Shown: one piece after another, positions 22,165 through 35,253 of the stretch
How the letters are laid out: every line of letters begins with the position of its first letter
How positions within the stretch are numbered: the first letter of the stretch is position 1
NCBI RefSeq assembly: GCF_964340395.1
Contig: NC_135553.1
Coordinates: 3,676,001 to 3,740,000 of the forward strand
DNA length: 64,000 bases
From: Glandiceps talaboti
Lineage: Eukaryota > Hemichordata > Enteropneusta > Spengelidae
Direction of reading: 5' to 3'
Made by a program: the position numbers and the translations under genes
The notes under the pieces: generated by a model
What the model was told of the DNA's origin: nothing
The model's input: only the letters and a program-made list of their open reading frames with translations
Databases searched by the model: none

Positions 22165-22533
22165 ATGCCTCCTAAAGGAAGTGGAAAAGCTGCCAAAAAA
22201 GCTGGCAAATCCAAAGCTGCACGCACTGGTGACAAGAAGAGAAGGAGACGTAGGAAGGAAAGCTATGGTATCTACATCTACAAAGTCATGAAGCAGGTTC
22301 ACCCAGACACTGGTATCTCCTCCAAGGCCATGTCTATCATGAACAGCTTCGTCAACGATATCTTCGAGCGTATCGCCGCCGAAGCCTCTCGCCTGGCCCA
22401 CTACAACAAGAGGTCAACCATCACCAGTAGAGAAATCCAGACTGCAGTACGTCTGTTGCTGCCCGGTGAGCTTGCTAAGCATGCCGTGAGCGAAGGTACC
22501 AAAGCCGTAACCAAGTACACCAGTTCCAAGTGA
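22165..22533 (+). CDS. Histone H2B
   Basis: 122-aa core nucleosomal histone. The basic tail ([20 protein letters not shown]) and the [20 protein letters not shown] block lead into the H2B histone fold ([20 protein letters not shown]) and the C-terminal helix ending [17 protein letters not shown], with the Lys that is the usual ubiquitination site. It is intronless, with a TATA box and octamer upstream and a histone stem-loop 35 nt after the stop, so it is of the replication-dependent type. The frame is intact and full length. No H2A partner lies divergently next to it, unlike many animal H2A-H2B pairs. Confidence 0.98.
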   Translation: MPPKGSGKAAKKAGKSKAARTGDKKRRRRRKESYGIYIYKVMKQVHPDTGISSKAMSIMNSFVNDIFERIAAEASRLAHYNKRSTITSREIQTAVRLLLPGELAKHAVSEGTKAVTKYTSSK

Positions 22534-22567
22534 ATGTCGTGCTTTTCTGAAAGTACACTAGCCCAAC

Positions 22568-22608
22568 GGTCCTTTTCAGGGCCAACACATCCTCCAAAAA
22601 GAGAACTA
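22568..22608 (+). terminator. H2B 3' stem-loop and histone downstream element
   Basis: GGTCCTTTTCAGGGCC at 22568-22583 forms the 6-bp stem, 4-nt loop of replication-dependent histone mRNAs (one G-U pair), followed by CA. A purine-rich element, CAAAAAGAGAAC, about 10 nt downstream is the U7 snRNA pairing site. There is no polyadenylation signal nearby. Confidence 0.93.
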
Positions 22609-23411
22609 CCGAAACCGAACCAGCACACACAAACACATTTATACTATAGTATAGTCACTTGTATAGTGCAAACAAAAGTTTTTTCATGGTTTACTGTGTT
22701 TTCTTTTTTACGCGATGATATTAATTTTCAGAGGCCATTTAAACGTGTATTCTGAAGCCATGGTGGCGATATCGATAAGAACGTGGGGCGCAGTTTGTCT
22801 CTCCTACGTAACAATACAGTACATAAATTGCTTCACAAACACTGAATGATTCATTTATCCAATCTTAATTTTCATAACCAGAAACATTAATCCGGTTTTG
22901 ATATATTAGAATGCTGATACCTAGTATATTATATGTACTACATTTGAAAAACAGTTGAGTTATAACTTGTATAAGGTGTGGGATTGGAGACATCAAGTCA
23001 TTGTGTCACCAACCACCTGTGTCACTATTTAACGGGATGGATAACTTGCCAGTCCAGTAGGACTACTCTATCAGTTATAGAGTATTAATAAAAATGAATA
23101 TACTCTGCATGCTCTCCTTAAAGTTGGCCTAAAATTTTTGCTAGCTGGAAGTTTCTTTGCAATGTGAAGTTATAACCATTATTCATTGCAAAGGCATATG
23201 CATTGAGGGTCCTTCTTGCCTCCATACGGTATATGATAACCCCATTCAAAATAAGGTCATGGTCATGATATGTATGTGTGTAATACATGTTTGTACACCG
23301 GCGTGGGCGTTACTTGTCAAGCGACAGTGATTAATCGGGCGATCAGCCAATCAGGTGTCCGCAAACTTCCCGCTTCAAAATCCAGGGAGCTGAGAATATG
23401 AGAAATACCAT

Positions 23412-23502
23412 CCGGGTAATGAAAAGTCCATACCCGGAGTATATTAGACAGACATGGTAATGAAAAGTCAACATCCGGAGTATATTAGACAGACATTGAC
23501 TC
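23412..23502. repeat. Two tandem copies of a 45-bp unit
   Basis: GGTAATGAAAAGTC followed by GGAGTATATTAGACAGACAT occurs twice in tandem, ending at about 23455 and 23500. A third partial match, TCCGGAGTATATT, is at about 23964. Confidence 0.8.
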
Positions 23503-23864
23503 CAACAGGAAGATGTTTGTATCGAAGTATCGAGTTTGTTATCAACCAGAAAGAGCTGTCAAAATGAATGATTGATGATGGCGAAAGCCCAACCAAATAA
23601 ACGTCAATAGCTTGGTTAGTGTGTGTACGTGTGAACCTTTCAGTAGCTAAGCATGTCTTGTCGAAAGCGACGTTTCGCTCAGTTTACATTTAAGAACATG
23701 GAGAGTACAGAGAGTATCCAACTTCATTGATGTATGTCTTCTAACTCCAATGTAAAAATATCCTCTGAGAAAATGCACAGTACAGCAGACACTATATTTG
23801 AGAACCTGTAGTGTGAAGTGAGTGTCTAATTTTGTTAGGGGGTGTATGTGTATTAGCTAGAGTG

Positions 23865-23958
23865 TATAAATAGCCCGGAAGATATGCAGACATGCACGAT
23901 GGCGCAGACACTGTTATTATTATTATTGTTGCTGCGGTGGTATGATAGCAGTGTATGA
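23865..23958 (+). promoter_or_regulatory. Candidate TATA promoter with an 18-codon hydrophobic mini-ORF
   Basis: TATAAATA at 23865-23872 is followed 27 bp later by ATG at 23899, opening MAQTLLLLLLLRWYDSSV-stop (stop ends 23955). A possible splice donor GTATGA follows at 23940, so this could instead be the first exon of a signal-peptide-bearing protein. No downstream exon is identified. Confidence 0.25.
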
Positions 23959-24023
23959 GTTATCTCCGGAGTATATTGGAATTCGAACTCAATACACAAC
24001 AAAGGAAATTAGCCGGTGTACAA

Positions 24024-24091
24024 AACAGATACAATCCGGCCAATATGCGCCTCGCTACCGCTCGACGCATATTGGTCGGATTGTATCTGTT
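24024..24091. repeat. 26-bp inverted repeat with one mismatch
   Basis: The left arm 24024-24049 (AACAGATACAATCCGG, then CCAATATGCG) pairs with the right arm 24066-24091 (CGCATATTGG, then TCGGATTGTATCTGTT) with a single mismatch; the loop is 16 nt. It lies between H2B and H4. Confidence 0.92.
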
Positions 24092-25208
24092 ACATAAATG
24101 TGTGTATGTATTAAAGCAGCTGTCGGGCACATTGCTTTGGTACTTGGTACATAATAGTGTGCTTTAACTGGACAATTTATTAGTACGAAAAAAGATTTCT
24201 TTGGGATTTTGTGTAGTTCAAACAGAAATGATTGGGTGTATTTGGTCAAAATCAAAAATGTTATTTTTTGTGAACAGCTGATCTTTCTCATTACATTCTT
24301 TCAATTAGTATTTTAAATTATAACACTCACTAGAACAATATAATTTTCAGGTCTGTGCACCTTACATGAAAATAACCAGTGAAACTTATCATCTATTTCA
24401 TCATTATTATTGCATCTGTGACAAAATCTTTCATTCAAAGGTAATCTTTGTTTAATTTTTCTCCTAATTCTATACCCAGATTATAATCACTTGGTCTAAC
24501 TTCCATCTTTCCTTGTGAATAAATTGATTCTCCAAGCAATCAAACATCCCTTTGACAATTTCTGCCTTATTTTTCTTGTTTTATTAACTTAGAATTTTTA
24601 AAACTCCAAATGGTTTGAACACTTTACTTGTGACTATATATTTTGATGAACAAAATTTGCCCAAGGTGAATTTATCATTATTTACATCAAGTACACGTTT
24701 CAGAATATGATCACTCCATGTATGTATTTAGTTCACAAATATATCATATGCTTACTCCAATACCACAGACACCTGTTTCCCGAGATGTGTATCAGAATGT
24801 TTCTATCAGAATACAATAAAATGTCGATAATAATCACAGAAACAAGCTTTATTTTAATTTTTACACGTCACGTCAATATTATCGGTATTGTTGACATTTG
24901 ATTGTCTTCTGATCAAAACTTCATACATAGCTCGGGGAAACAAGTGCCTGTGGTCAGGAACTAGCCTCCCCATACTCCGTCTGGAGAGGACGTATGACTA
25001 CACACCAAGTGTATAAACACATTGAATGCAGCTCTATGAGAATAAATCAAGAGAAGTGTAATTTTCCTATGGCAATATTTATTTATTTCCTTTCGCATTA
25101 TACTGTGAAATAGCCTGTTTGTGGGGCAGAGTGTATATTTCAAGAGATAACTCGTAGCAGAAGGGTGAAAGTTGACTGAGCTGAAGCTGAGACACGGATC
25201 ATAGCAGA

Positions 25209-25739
<531 letters not shown>

Positions 25740-25763
25740 ATTGCCAACAAATCTAAAACAAAC

Positions 25764-25804
25764 GGCCCTTTTCAGGGCCACCACATCCTCCAAAAAGAGA
25801 ACTA
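25764..25804 (+). terminator. H4 3' stem-loop and histone downstream element
   Basis: GGCCCTTTTCAGGGCC at 25764-25779 is a perfect histone stem-loop followed by ACCACA, with the purine-rich CAAAAAGAGAAC about 10 nt later. The region after the loop is nearly identical to that of H2B. Confidence 0.96.
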
Positions 25805-26362
25805 CCTAAACTGCTGTTTTTAGTAACTTTGTGTTGTGTTGTGTTGTTATTTTCTTGTCTGGTTGTGTGTGTGTGTCTCATAGCTGAGGATTGTCTTTGA
25901 CCTTTTGTTATACAAAACAAGTCATTGCAGAGAAGGTAATTTTGACAAATCTGCTTCAATGAGTCTTGTCTTGTCTTGTGGTATACACAGTCAACAGACA
26001 AATCCATTGGGTTTTGAATTACATAACTTTTGTAATTATCTTCAGGTTCACAAACACTAGCTTCTTAGCCTTCTAGAATATGGGACGGGTACAGTCGACA
26101 GTGTACCGTACGTACACTTTCCTTTTCTGGGAACTCTAGACAGCATTTAAGCTTGTATCCGTTCTCTTCGCACATAATGCAAGTTAAATGATGGTGTACA
26201 CAACACTCAAGAAAGCACAACAAATGATTTTACATTTACATTTGTAAGATGACATTAAATATACTATTACAAACACAGAATGGAAGAATAAATTTAGTTG
26301 GGTTGTATGCTCCCGCGCCCAACCTGTCAATATTACATACGTATGAGGGCGGAGCTATGACG
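25805..26362. other. Spacer between H4 and the phosphatase-CBM20 gene
   Basis: No supported gene. Short repeats of GTGTT and GTCTT only. Confidence 0.6.
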
Positions 26363-26533
26363 TATAAAGTTATATGTGATCACGAAAGTTCATATCAGTT
26401 GGTGGGGTTGCTGTCGGTCTGACTACACTATGTCTGAAAGGCGACCAGTAGAGTTTGAAATCTAGGAACATCATTTGATTTCAAGAGTCGTGCAGGATTT
26501 ATTGACATTAACAGTACAACTTGTGCAAGTCAG
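26363..26533 (+). promoter_or_regulatory. Putative promoter and non-coding first exon of the phosphatase-CBM20 gene
   Basis: A TATA-like TATAAAGT at 26363-26370 follows a GC-richer GGGCGGAG stretch. A possible first exon runs from about 26393 to CAAGTCAG|GTATTT at 26533. It contains an 11-codon uORF (ATG at 26430, MSERRPVEFEI-stop ending 26465). The link to the coding exon at 27063 is inferred from splice consensus only. Confidence 0.4.
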
Positions 26534-27062
26534 GTATTTATACATTGTTAAGATATATGTATTTTTGATAATGCATAGTGCCATATAATATTATAAATTT
26601 GAAAGGTATCTTATGAGAAAACATCAGTACTCAAACAACTGAGTTTACTCCAGCCAGCGTTGTGTGGGTCTTTGTTTCATGATAAAAATGTGTGCTTTTA
26701 ATTTTGGGAGCAATTGAAGTTTGAAGAATGTCAAATTAAATATAGTTTGAAAATGCCTTGCCTTTTCCCTCAATGTCAGTGAAAGTGATGATGTGTTCAT
26801 GTAATAGGTATAGGTGTGCCAGACAATGATCTTGACAACTACAAGTTTAACCCTATTCCGAACTGGGCCTTTATTGTTTGAGTTGTCTAGATGCATGGTG
26901 TCCCATAATCAGTTAAATCATAAATGAATGTGACATGCTATTAAAAAGGTCACCACAAGACCATAATGGGTGATGACTCCGTGATGACCCTGTAGTAGTG
27001 ACATTCCTCAGAATGTAGGCTAACATTTACAAGTATATATCTTCACACGTGATTATTTCCAG

Positions 27063-27315
27063 ACAAAATGGATTGCATCCGTGATGGTCTTTACATTGGT
27101 GGTAGTGCCGATGCCAGGAACAGCGAAGCACTTCGCAATGCCGGAATTACCCATGTACTATCCATTGAATTAATCAAACCTGAAGTGTCCTCTGAATTTG
27201 TTCACAAATACATTCATCTCATGGATGAAGAAGAATATGACATATTGAATAAATTTCCTGCTTGTATTGAATTCATTAAGGAAGCAATGGAAAAAGGAGC
27301 TGTTCTTGTTCACTG
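27063..27315 (+). CDS. Phosphatase-CBM20 coding exon 1 (DSP N-terminal half)
   Basis: The acceptor is ATTATTTCCAG; ATG is at 27068. It encodes [18 protein letters not shown] and on to KGAVLVH, and ends in TG before the donor GTAGGT, so the catalytic Cys codon is split: TG here plus T from either P-loop exon. The fit of this phase-2 junction to the DSP signature strongly supports the model. Confidence 0.88.
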
Positions 27316-30300
27316 GTAGGTATAACTTCTAACTTGAGGCAACAATGTTGCAAGAAAGATATCAACATGGGCAAACTTGCACAACAGAGGTTTCAAAATT
27401 ACTACAACTGCCGACATCAGACCATGGACAAATGGAACCAGTTACAAACAGACAGTAAACAACGAGAACTAGAAATTTGTCTGTGAATGTGAACTTTTAT
27501 GTAAAGTGGCCATAAAACTTCATATCAAATGAAGAAATGTAACACAAGTCTCTACTTCCAACATGCTGAGCCAAATGTTATTAATCCAATTCAGTTGTTT
27601 ACTTTCCCTCTTTGTAACATGTTCCATTTGTCAATGTTGTTCTGATGTCAGCAGTTGTATAACTAGTAACTACCATTAATTGAAGTACTTGTGTTTAGAT
27701 ACACACATTTAAATTTGTTGGTAAATATCTTTGTGAATTAAAATTATATTTAAAAAAAGTATGAATTTTATGACGAAAATAGAATGTCACTTGTATTTGA
27801 AATTTAAAATGTAAATAAAGCTATCCGCAACAGTTCAAGAGTAATGCAAGTAATATCTGAAATGAAATCAAGGAGAGGAAATTCCTTAAAATGGAAAGTA
27901 GTTGGTATGATGTGCTAGAACTAGGTCTTGTATCTGACATCAATGAATGCCCTTGTAGGATGGAATTTGACAAGTAGAGGATCCAGTAACAGACAAGGTC
28001 ATGTGATATAAGATAAATTTGTCACCCCCTGTTGGTTTCATTCACTTTAATTGCATAGTGACCTCAATGTCAAATTTTCAAATAAGTTGAAATATTTTCG
28101 TTCCTTTTGTGGATTTTATACATAGCTGAGTTACTACTACCGGTACATGTACTAGTAACCAAGTATCAACAGCTGAATATTGTAAGATAAATTTTGATGA
28201 AAATAACATTTTTTCTGACTTTCCCATAAGCCCTTGCAACTTTGCAGAACAGGACTAATGAAATCCATGCTAATCATCTCATCTCATCCATGCAGATGAA
28301 CTTAGTGTATGTGATTTGAAGGAAATAATTATTTGAGAGTACAATTTTTAAATTTCATTATTATTACTTTTGAATGGTACATTCCCGAACACCAGTATTT
28401 TAATAAGGAATTGATATAGATGAATCAGTCAAGCATGTGCATCAAGGAATGGGTATCTGTTTTCAGTTATTTTGAAATATATGCATTTATGGTAGTAGTC
28501 TCTTCATGGATTATTGGCTATAGTTGGTACTCTGTTGTATATCTTGAAATATTCACTAAGTAGTGTTTTGACAACAAATAAGGTGGTTCTAATTTGTACA
28601 AGTCAATGTGTTTATCATTTGTGTTATTGTATTTGGTAGTCTGGATGACCAGGCTGTGGTGTGAGTGAAGGTATCACTGTATAGGAACTAGACTATGTAT
28701 TTGGGGTAGGAGTAGGACTGCATGGATACCTTCATATTATGTGTGTGTGTGTGGGGGGGGGGGGGGGGGTGCAGGGTGCTTGGGAGTAAATCTTCTGATC
28801 TATTGTATGCATTTTTATTTTATTACAGTTAGTGTCTTTGTAAAAATAAACGTTGAGAAATCTTGCCTATAACATTGAAAGATTACAATGTATCTGTATG
28901 CTTATTTCATAAAGGGGCATAAGTGTATTTGGGCACAGTTTTTGCTGCATATTTAAAAGGTTCTTGCAGTATTCTACTTACTAAAACACACATGCAATTG
29001 ACTGAACTCAAACCTGGTATTAAAGATATAACTAACTGATAAATGATCCGATGACTTAATTATCATACATATCACAAAATGTTCATGAAAATCCCTACTA
29101 TGCAATCAACTGTTCTAACAATGCCAAAAGACAATTGCAATGTCAAAGAAGACATGACTCGACATTAACAATATGCTGGAATGTGGTTTTATTTAGTAAT
29201 TTTTACTCGCGTAAAAAGCTTATAAACTCAGTTTCTGCTACTTTAAAGTAAAGTATTTAGAAATATTGCCTAAAATAGTATGAAATGAAAAGTTGACAAA
29301 GTCTGTGCATTTCAAAGTTGGTAAATAAATATTTCTTGAACACTGCCCTAGCTGTTGTATGAAATAGAAAATTTCTGCATATAATAGTTCATAAGTAAAT
29401 CTTTGACTGACATTGCGTAGATGTATTAAAGTGTGTACTGTAAAGTTTGTAATTCTCAGTGGATACATAATGTTCGTAGAATTGAACTTGAAATTTTCCA
29501 TTACTGTTACAATACATCACATACCAAACCCATGGGAACAACTCAGTCTTGCATGATCATTGCAAATATCAACTGTTGGTTCAAGGTATAGAAATCAAAT
29601 TGGTCACATGCAATTTAGTGTCTAGGCTTACGAGAGTTAGCTCTGTCTTTGCTATTTTTGACAAACCACAGTCTGGTGATCAGACAATGACCGATAATTC
29701 ACCCTGGTGTCAGTGGCCGGGAATACATGGTAGTATATGGATTCATTTCCATTCAAGGGACACATTCCAGAATTCCATGTTATAGATAGCCGCATTCCTA
29801 TCAGGGTTGGATTTACTCAAGTAACGGATTGCTTGCTGCTAAATATAAATCTTTTGAAGCAGCTCTCGTGAAAAAGTTGATTAAAATAGTCAGGAATGCA
29901 GTTTCTTCATGTCAGGATTTGTAAAGACAGTAATAATGGAATACACTGTTGGCCACTTTGGAGTAGTATGGAATTTAACTGTATCTGTTGCCATGTAGGG
30001 GATATAACTGATATACACATGTGGAGGTTTAATATACAAAAGGGGGTAGCAATCTGGTTTCAAAAAGTGAACAGATTTTAAATGAATTATTTTTCTTGAT
30101 TTTGATTTTTCCTACACTAACTATTCATTGGATTGTTATAAAAGTCTTTAAATTTAAATTGTGTTATACTCATTTCAAACAATGGAATAGTTTGCTAGCT
30201 GTTTTATAACAGGAGTATAATATGTTCAACTATTGCACTTGGCTATCAAATTATAAACTGTAAAACCTTGAAATAATTTAAATAAACAACCACAATATCA

Positions 30301-31095
30301 AGACAATTGGATTATTATCTGTTTTATGAAATACTGTGTGCTTATAAACTTGTGAATAGAGTCACTAATATAATAGTGGATCAGTGCATAGGCAAGTTTC
30401 AGCTTTCACACTGCCATGAAAAAAATATATATAATACTGACATGATAATATTTTTATTTAATCTAAATAGGTAGTTCTTTTACTTTGGGTTTAATTTGAT
30501 TTGATTAAGAAGACATAGACAGCCATTTTGAATGTAGCAGAGACCTCAGCAATAACAGCAACAGTACAAGAATATACTGGTTGATAAATTGATGTATACA
30601 TGTAAACAGTCCAGGCCAAAAGAGCTTTCATGGCTAACTTATGTCACTTCCCCACAGTATTGTATAACAATCCAGAAACTACTGGTAGATTAGATTTAGC
30701 TTGTAGTGATGGAAATGCATTGACATTGACAATATGTGAATTTTCAATATTTTGAAATTGATGGTTCATGATTATTTCATGAATTTCAGTTTTGAAGGAG
30801 TTCTAAGACTTTACTTAAAGTTTTCCAAGCTTTCAAGTAGGGGTTAGAAATTCCAGGATTTTACGGGAGTGTGAGTGTGATTCCAGATTACACAGTGGAA
30901 ATCTGGTTTTGTAGACCATCAATTCTTACAATTGAAGTGTCCCCTCAAGGGGCCAATGACCAATGTCTGCAAAACATATCTGTGGACCATAAAAATATGC
31001 AATGTAGAAGTGAAGAAAATTGTATTTTGCTGTACATTTCAGTTTTGTTGTACATTGATGTACAGTTAAAAAAACAACCCAAAAAACAAAAACAA

Positions 31096-31127
<32 letters not shown>

Positions 31128-34100
31128 TCAACAACACCCAAATGTTATTGTTAATGTAATTTTGGAAATGGCTATGATGGCTAATCTCAAAGCCATGAAT
31201 TATTATGTAGTTGCAAGCATATTAAAGTTGGACATAGTATATATCCTAAAATATGAAACAGTAAATGATTGCCTTTATATGATAAAAGTGTTAATTTCTA
31301 GAGCAAAGGTGTTCAGAAAAGGAAACTCTTCAATGACTTTCTGTATTCTTTTCCACTGATATCTCTTTAGTTGCAATGACAGATCAATAGTTGAAATATG
31401 AGCCCTGCAAATTATGTTTGCAAATGTTAATTCATGTATGTATAAAGTCTTGGAGATTATTTTGATCTCAGCATTTTATTTCAGCATTTTGTGGTTGTTT
31501 TCACTACCCTGCAACTTCAGTGAAGATTTCCTAAAACAAGACCCTGTCTATGACACGAAGCATTCACAATATTTTAATATATATGGCCGTGAAATGAAAT
31601 TGGGACTTTTTCGCTGATAAAATGGTTTTCATTTTATAATATTCTAAACTATTTTTCTATTTTTTTTCTTGTTTTTTGTACCCCTTTCTGGCATCCTTCT
31701 TTTCAAAACTCTCCTCCTCCGTCCTTCTTTTTCCCATATCTGTCCTTCACAGTGCCATGGGTGCATCACGAAGTGGTTCGGTGGTTGTTGCTTATACAAT
31801 GCAAAGTGAAAAACTCTCTCTGAAGGATGCTATGTCAAAGGTGAAGGAAAAGAGGTCCTGGATCAGGTATGCCAGGCAAAAAATACACAAAACTTTTACA
31901 CAAAAAATTTGCTTCTTCTCTTTGCAGTGCGTTTGGTGCATCTCGTAGTGCGTCAGTGGTTCTTGCATATTTAATTTTATCTGACAGAATTACTGTGGAT
32001 GATGCCATCGCCAAAGTGCAAACAGTAAGAGCAAACATAAGGTTTGTACTGTATCATGTACAAACTAATGAAGGGCCAAAATGTGATCATGAACTAGAAC
32101 AATATTTATCAATTATTCCTAAATGTATTTATTACATGTGTGTATGTTAATTTAGTGGAACCAATATAAGCTAAATGTCTGACACAGTATTAAGTCTAAA
32201 ATGTATGTGCATTTGTGGGAGAGAGCATACCAGGACAACCTCTGTATATTTCCCATCTAGTATATAGCACATCATTAATTATAAGAGTAGCAATCTGCAA
32301 AGACATCCTGTGCCAGCTGTGGCATATATTCCACTCCTCGACTGACTTATTGTGAGAAGTACTACTAGATGTCTACTGGATGCATGATGGGTCAAAGCTG
32401 GTAGGGGCAACCTCTGACATTTCCCATTGACATTAAAATGCATATTGATATGAGTATAGAGAACTTGGTGTATTTCTAAGATTCTTGTAATATTTAACCC
32501 TTGCTGTGAGATAATACTACATAATATACAAGATATCTGCTGTAGGGTAGTCTGTGACATTTCCCATTGATAGCACAATGCAAACAAAATTTTATAAAGA
32601 ACTTTAAGGTTTAATATTCTGCAACAGTTTTTGCCATAGCTACGAGGAATGCTAAATGTTTGATATTTATATTAAATTCAGTAGGCTGGTCTGCTGCATT
32701 ATCGGAACATGTATGGAATCACTTAGAGAGGAAGTGATTGATTTCACACAATAACTTAGTTACATGATGCATGGCACCTCTCTCTCTATATATATCATGT
32801 ATTCTGTATATGCAGGAGATCTTCCATATACTACAGGATTGGTGACAGAAAGAGGGGGGGATTGTCCTCAGTTATGAAAATATTATTTTTACTGCGATAA
32901 AGACATTATGAAGGTGTCATCAGGAGTGATGTCCAATCAAAAATTATCAATTTGTCAAACTGTCCTTTCATAGGAACCATTATCTAAAGTACTCCTTATT
33001 ATCTTTTGCAGACCCAATGAAGGATTTATGCATCAGTTGAGGATTTTTGATGCCATGGGAGGTCAAATTCAACCTGAGAATCCACTCTATAAACAATATC
33101 AATTGGACTTCAGGTCAGAGGTCAGAGGTAAGTTTCATTTCTGAGTCACTTGAGGTCAGAGGTCATAGTGTTACATAAGTCACGTAATTACAATTCATAT
33201 CAGATTATATGTAAAGGGCAGTTTATTACAAAATCATTTCAGGTTAGAGGTCAAATTAGGTCGGGTCAGAAGTTAAGGTCATTAGTCACAATAAAGGTCA
33301 GAGGTAAAGGTAATTCCAGTAATGATGAAATTCAGTGGACATTCATTTCATATCAATCACTATTCATATCTGATATAAATGCAAAAAAAATTTGGTGACA
33401 CAATTATGAGTGAAGACTAGTTTTTCTTTTTCTTGGAATCCTAGTGGTAGATTAAAAAGTAACTGTATCCTCTAAATAAAGAAGTGTCTTAGGATACTGA
33501 AATATTTGCATTTGTTTCGACTTTCTATCAGTTTATTTCAAATTTTATTTTTGGAGACAAAAAAACACTTTCAGATATCAACAAATTCCTTAACAGCTAC
33601 ACTAGCTGCAACTAGAACATGTTTAGAAACTGTTTTGTTAAAAATAAGGGACTTACTCATTATACATGTATCCTGAACAGTACTGAATTACTTGTGAGTA
33701 AATGTATTTGTGTGGTTGTCCTGCATAGTATAGTGCAATCAATCAAATCAGAGTTTTGGGTCCACACCCAAAAATCAGCACCTCACTGCAGTCACCTATT
33801 ACTGTACTGCTTCAATAAAATCGACCGTTAATTTAATTTAAAATGACAATGTGTAATTTTTATCCTGTGAATATAATGTTGGTTGTCTGATCAAAAACCA
33901 ATATTACTGTTACAGCTAGTGCAGCTTTAATAAGGCTATTTGAAACACTCAAGTGTTAATAAATGTCTTGAGTAAGAATTGCAGCATTACACTAATATTT
34001 GTTTCTTAAAATAGTGCTATGTAGAAGAAAGAGGAATATAAAAGTCACGTAATAAAGTTATATGATACCATTAGTATTTGCCAGATTTAATATTACTATA

Positions 34101-35086
34101 CATGGTCCAACTTGAGAAAACATTTTTTTCATCTAAACAAATACTTCCATAAAACCCATGTGGTATTATATTTCTGTTTTGAAATAGGCACAGAATTTGA
34201 CTATATGTTTATACATATGATTAATGTCAGTGAATATTTAACCTAAAATCTCAGCATATTGTTTTCTGTGCTTTCCCTCTTGGGAAATTGAAATTGATAT
34301 TCTTAGATTCCTAGCTAGGCTACTATTTCTGAGCACACCCAAAAATGATGTCATTGACTTAAATAGGGTTCAATTAATAGAATAATACATACATGTATTA
34401 TGTTGCAATATCGATGGACTCTGTCACAGCTCTTGTAGGGGAAAAGTCATGGATGTCCTAGTAAAATGATTGTGTAAAGGACATCACACGATGTCACACA
34501 AATGAACATATAGGGAGGGAGGGGGTCTGACATCAATGTGATTGCTGAACTTAATTTTCACACTTCTATTAACCAACACAAATTTAAAATACTTTCACAC
34601 CTTCAACAATAGGTTCTGTATGTACAATTGAGAAGTTGATATTAAAGTTTATTAAAATTTACTGCTATTAAATGTGATATACAGTGCTGGGTTTCCATTA
34701 ATATTTTAAGTGTTTACTGCATCTTTACATTGTATCGATCTTTAGTGGTTTGATGGTAACAGTGACCATTACAATTTTCACTTGTGAACATTCATTTAGG
34801 GGGAGGACAAGGGATTTTTGGTCTTAATGAACTTTGTTCATTTACTGAGCTTGTGTGGTATTGTGCAATCATCCCTAATTTAATAGCTATGTTACAACAT
34901 TGATAAAATATTGTCTCTAGTAAACTGCAATGAATATCTTTCCATTGTAATTACAGGGGTAGATATTTTATGAATGTCCTGAAATACTAGTTGATAATTA
35001 TGCAATTATTATTTTGCATGAGAACATCCATGAACTGACTATAATTGGCTCACAAGTGACTGGAGACTGTGTCTCTTTAATCAGCA

Positions 35087-35131
<45 letters not shown>

Positions 35132-35164
35132 TTCTGCCTGTCTGTCTGTCTGTCTGTTTGTCTT

Positions 35165-35253
<89 letters not shown>

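Larger units (their letters stand above)
22609..25200. other. Spacer between H2B and H4
   Basis: No H1, H2A or H3 gene is found in any frame. It holds a two-copy repeat (about 23410-23500), a TATA-like promoter with a mini-ORF (23865-23958) and a 26-bp inverted repeat (24024-24091). The segment 23290-23400 is GC-richer and contains a CCAAT motif (GCCAATCAG). Confidence 0.7.

Noticed and set aside
24707-24901. Short plus-strand ORF between the histone genes
   Set aside because: AT-rich, no start context, no similarity to histones or any family that I know.
30871-31359. 162-codon ORF with poly-Gln across the (CAA)n tract
   Set aside because: Driven by the microsatellite, lies within an intron of the phosphatase gene, and shows no conserved motif.
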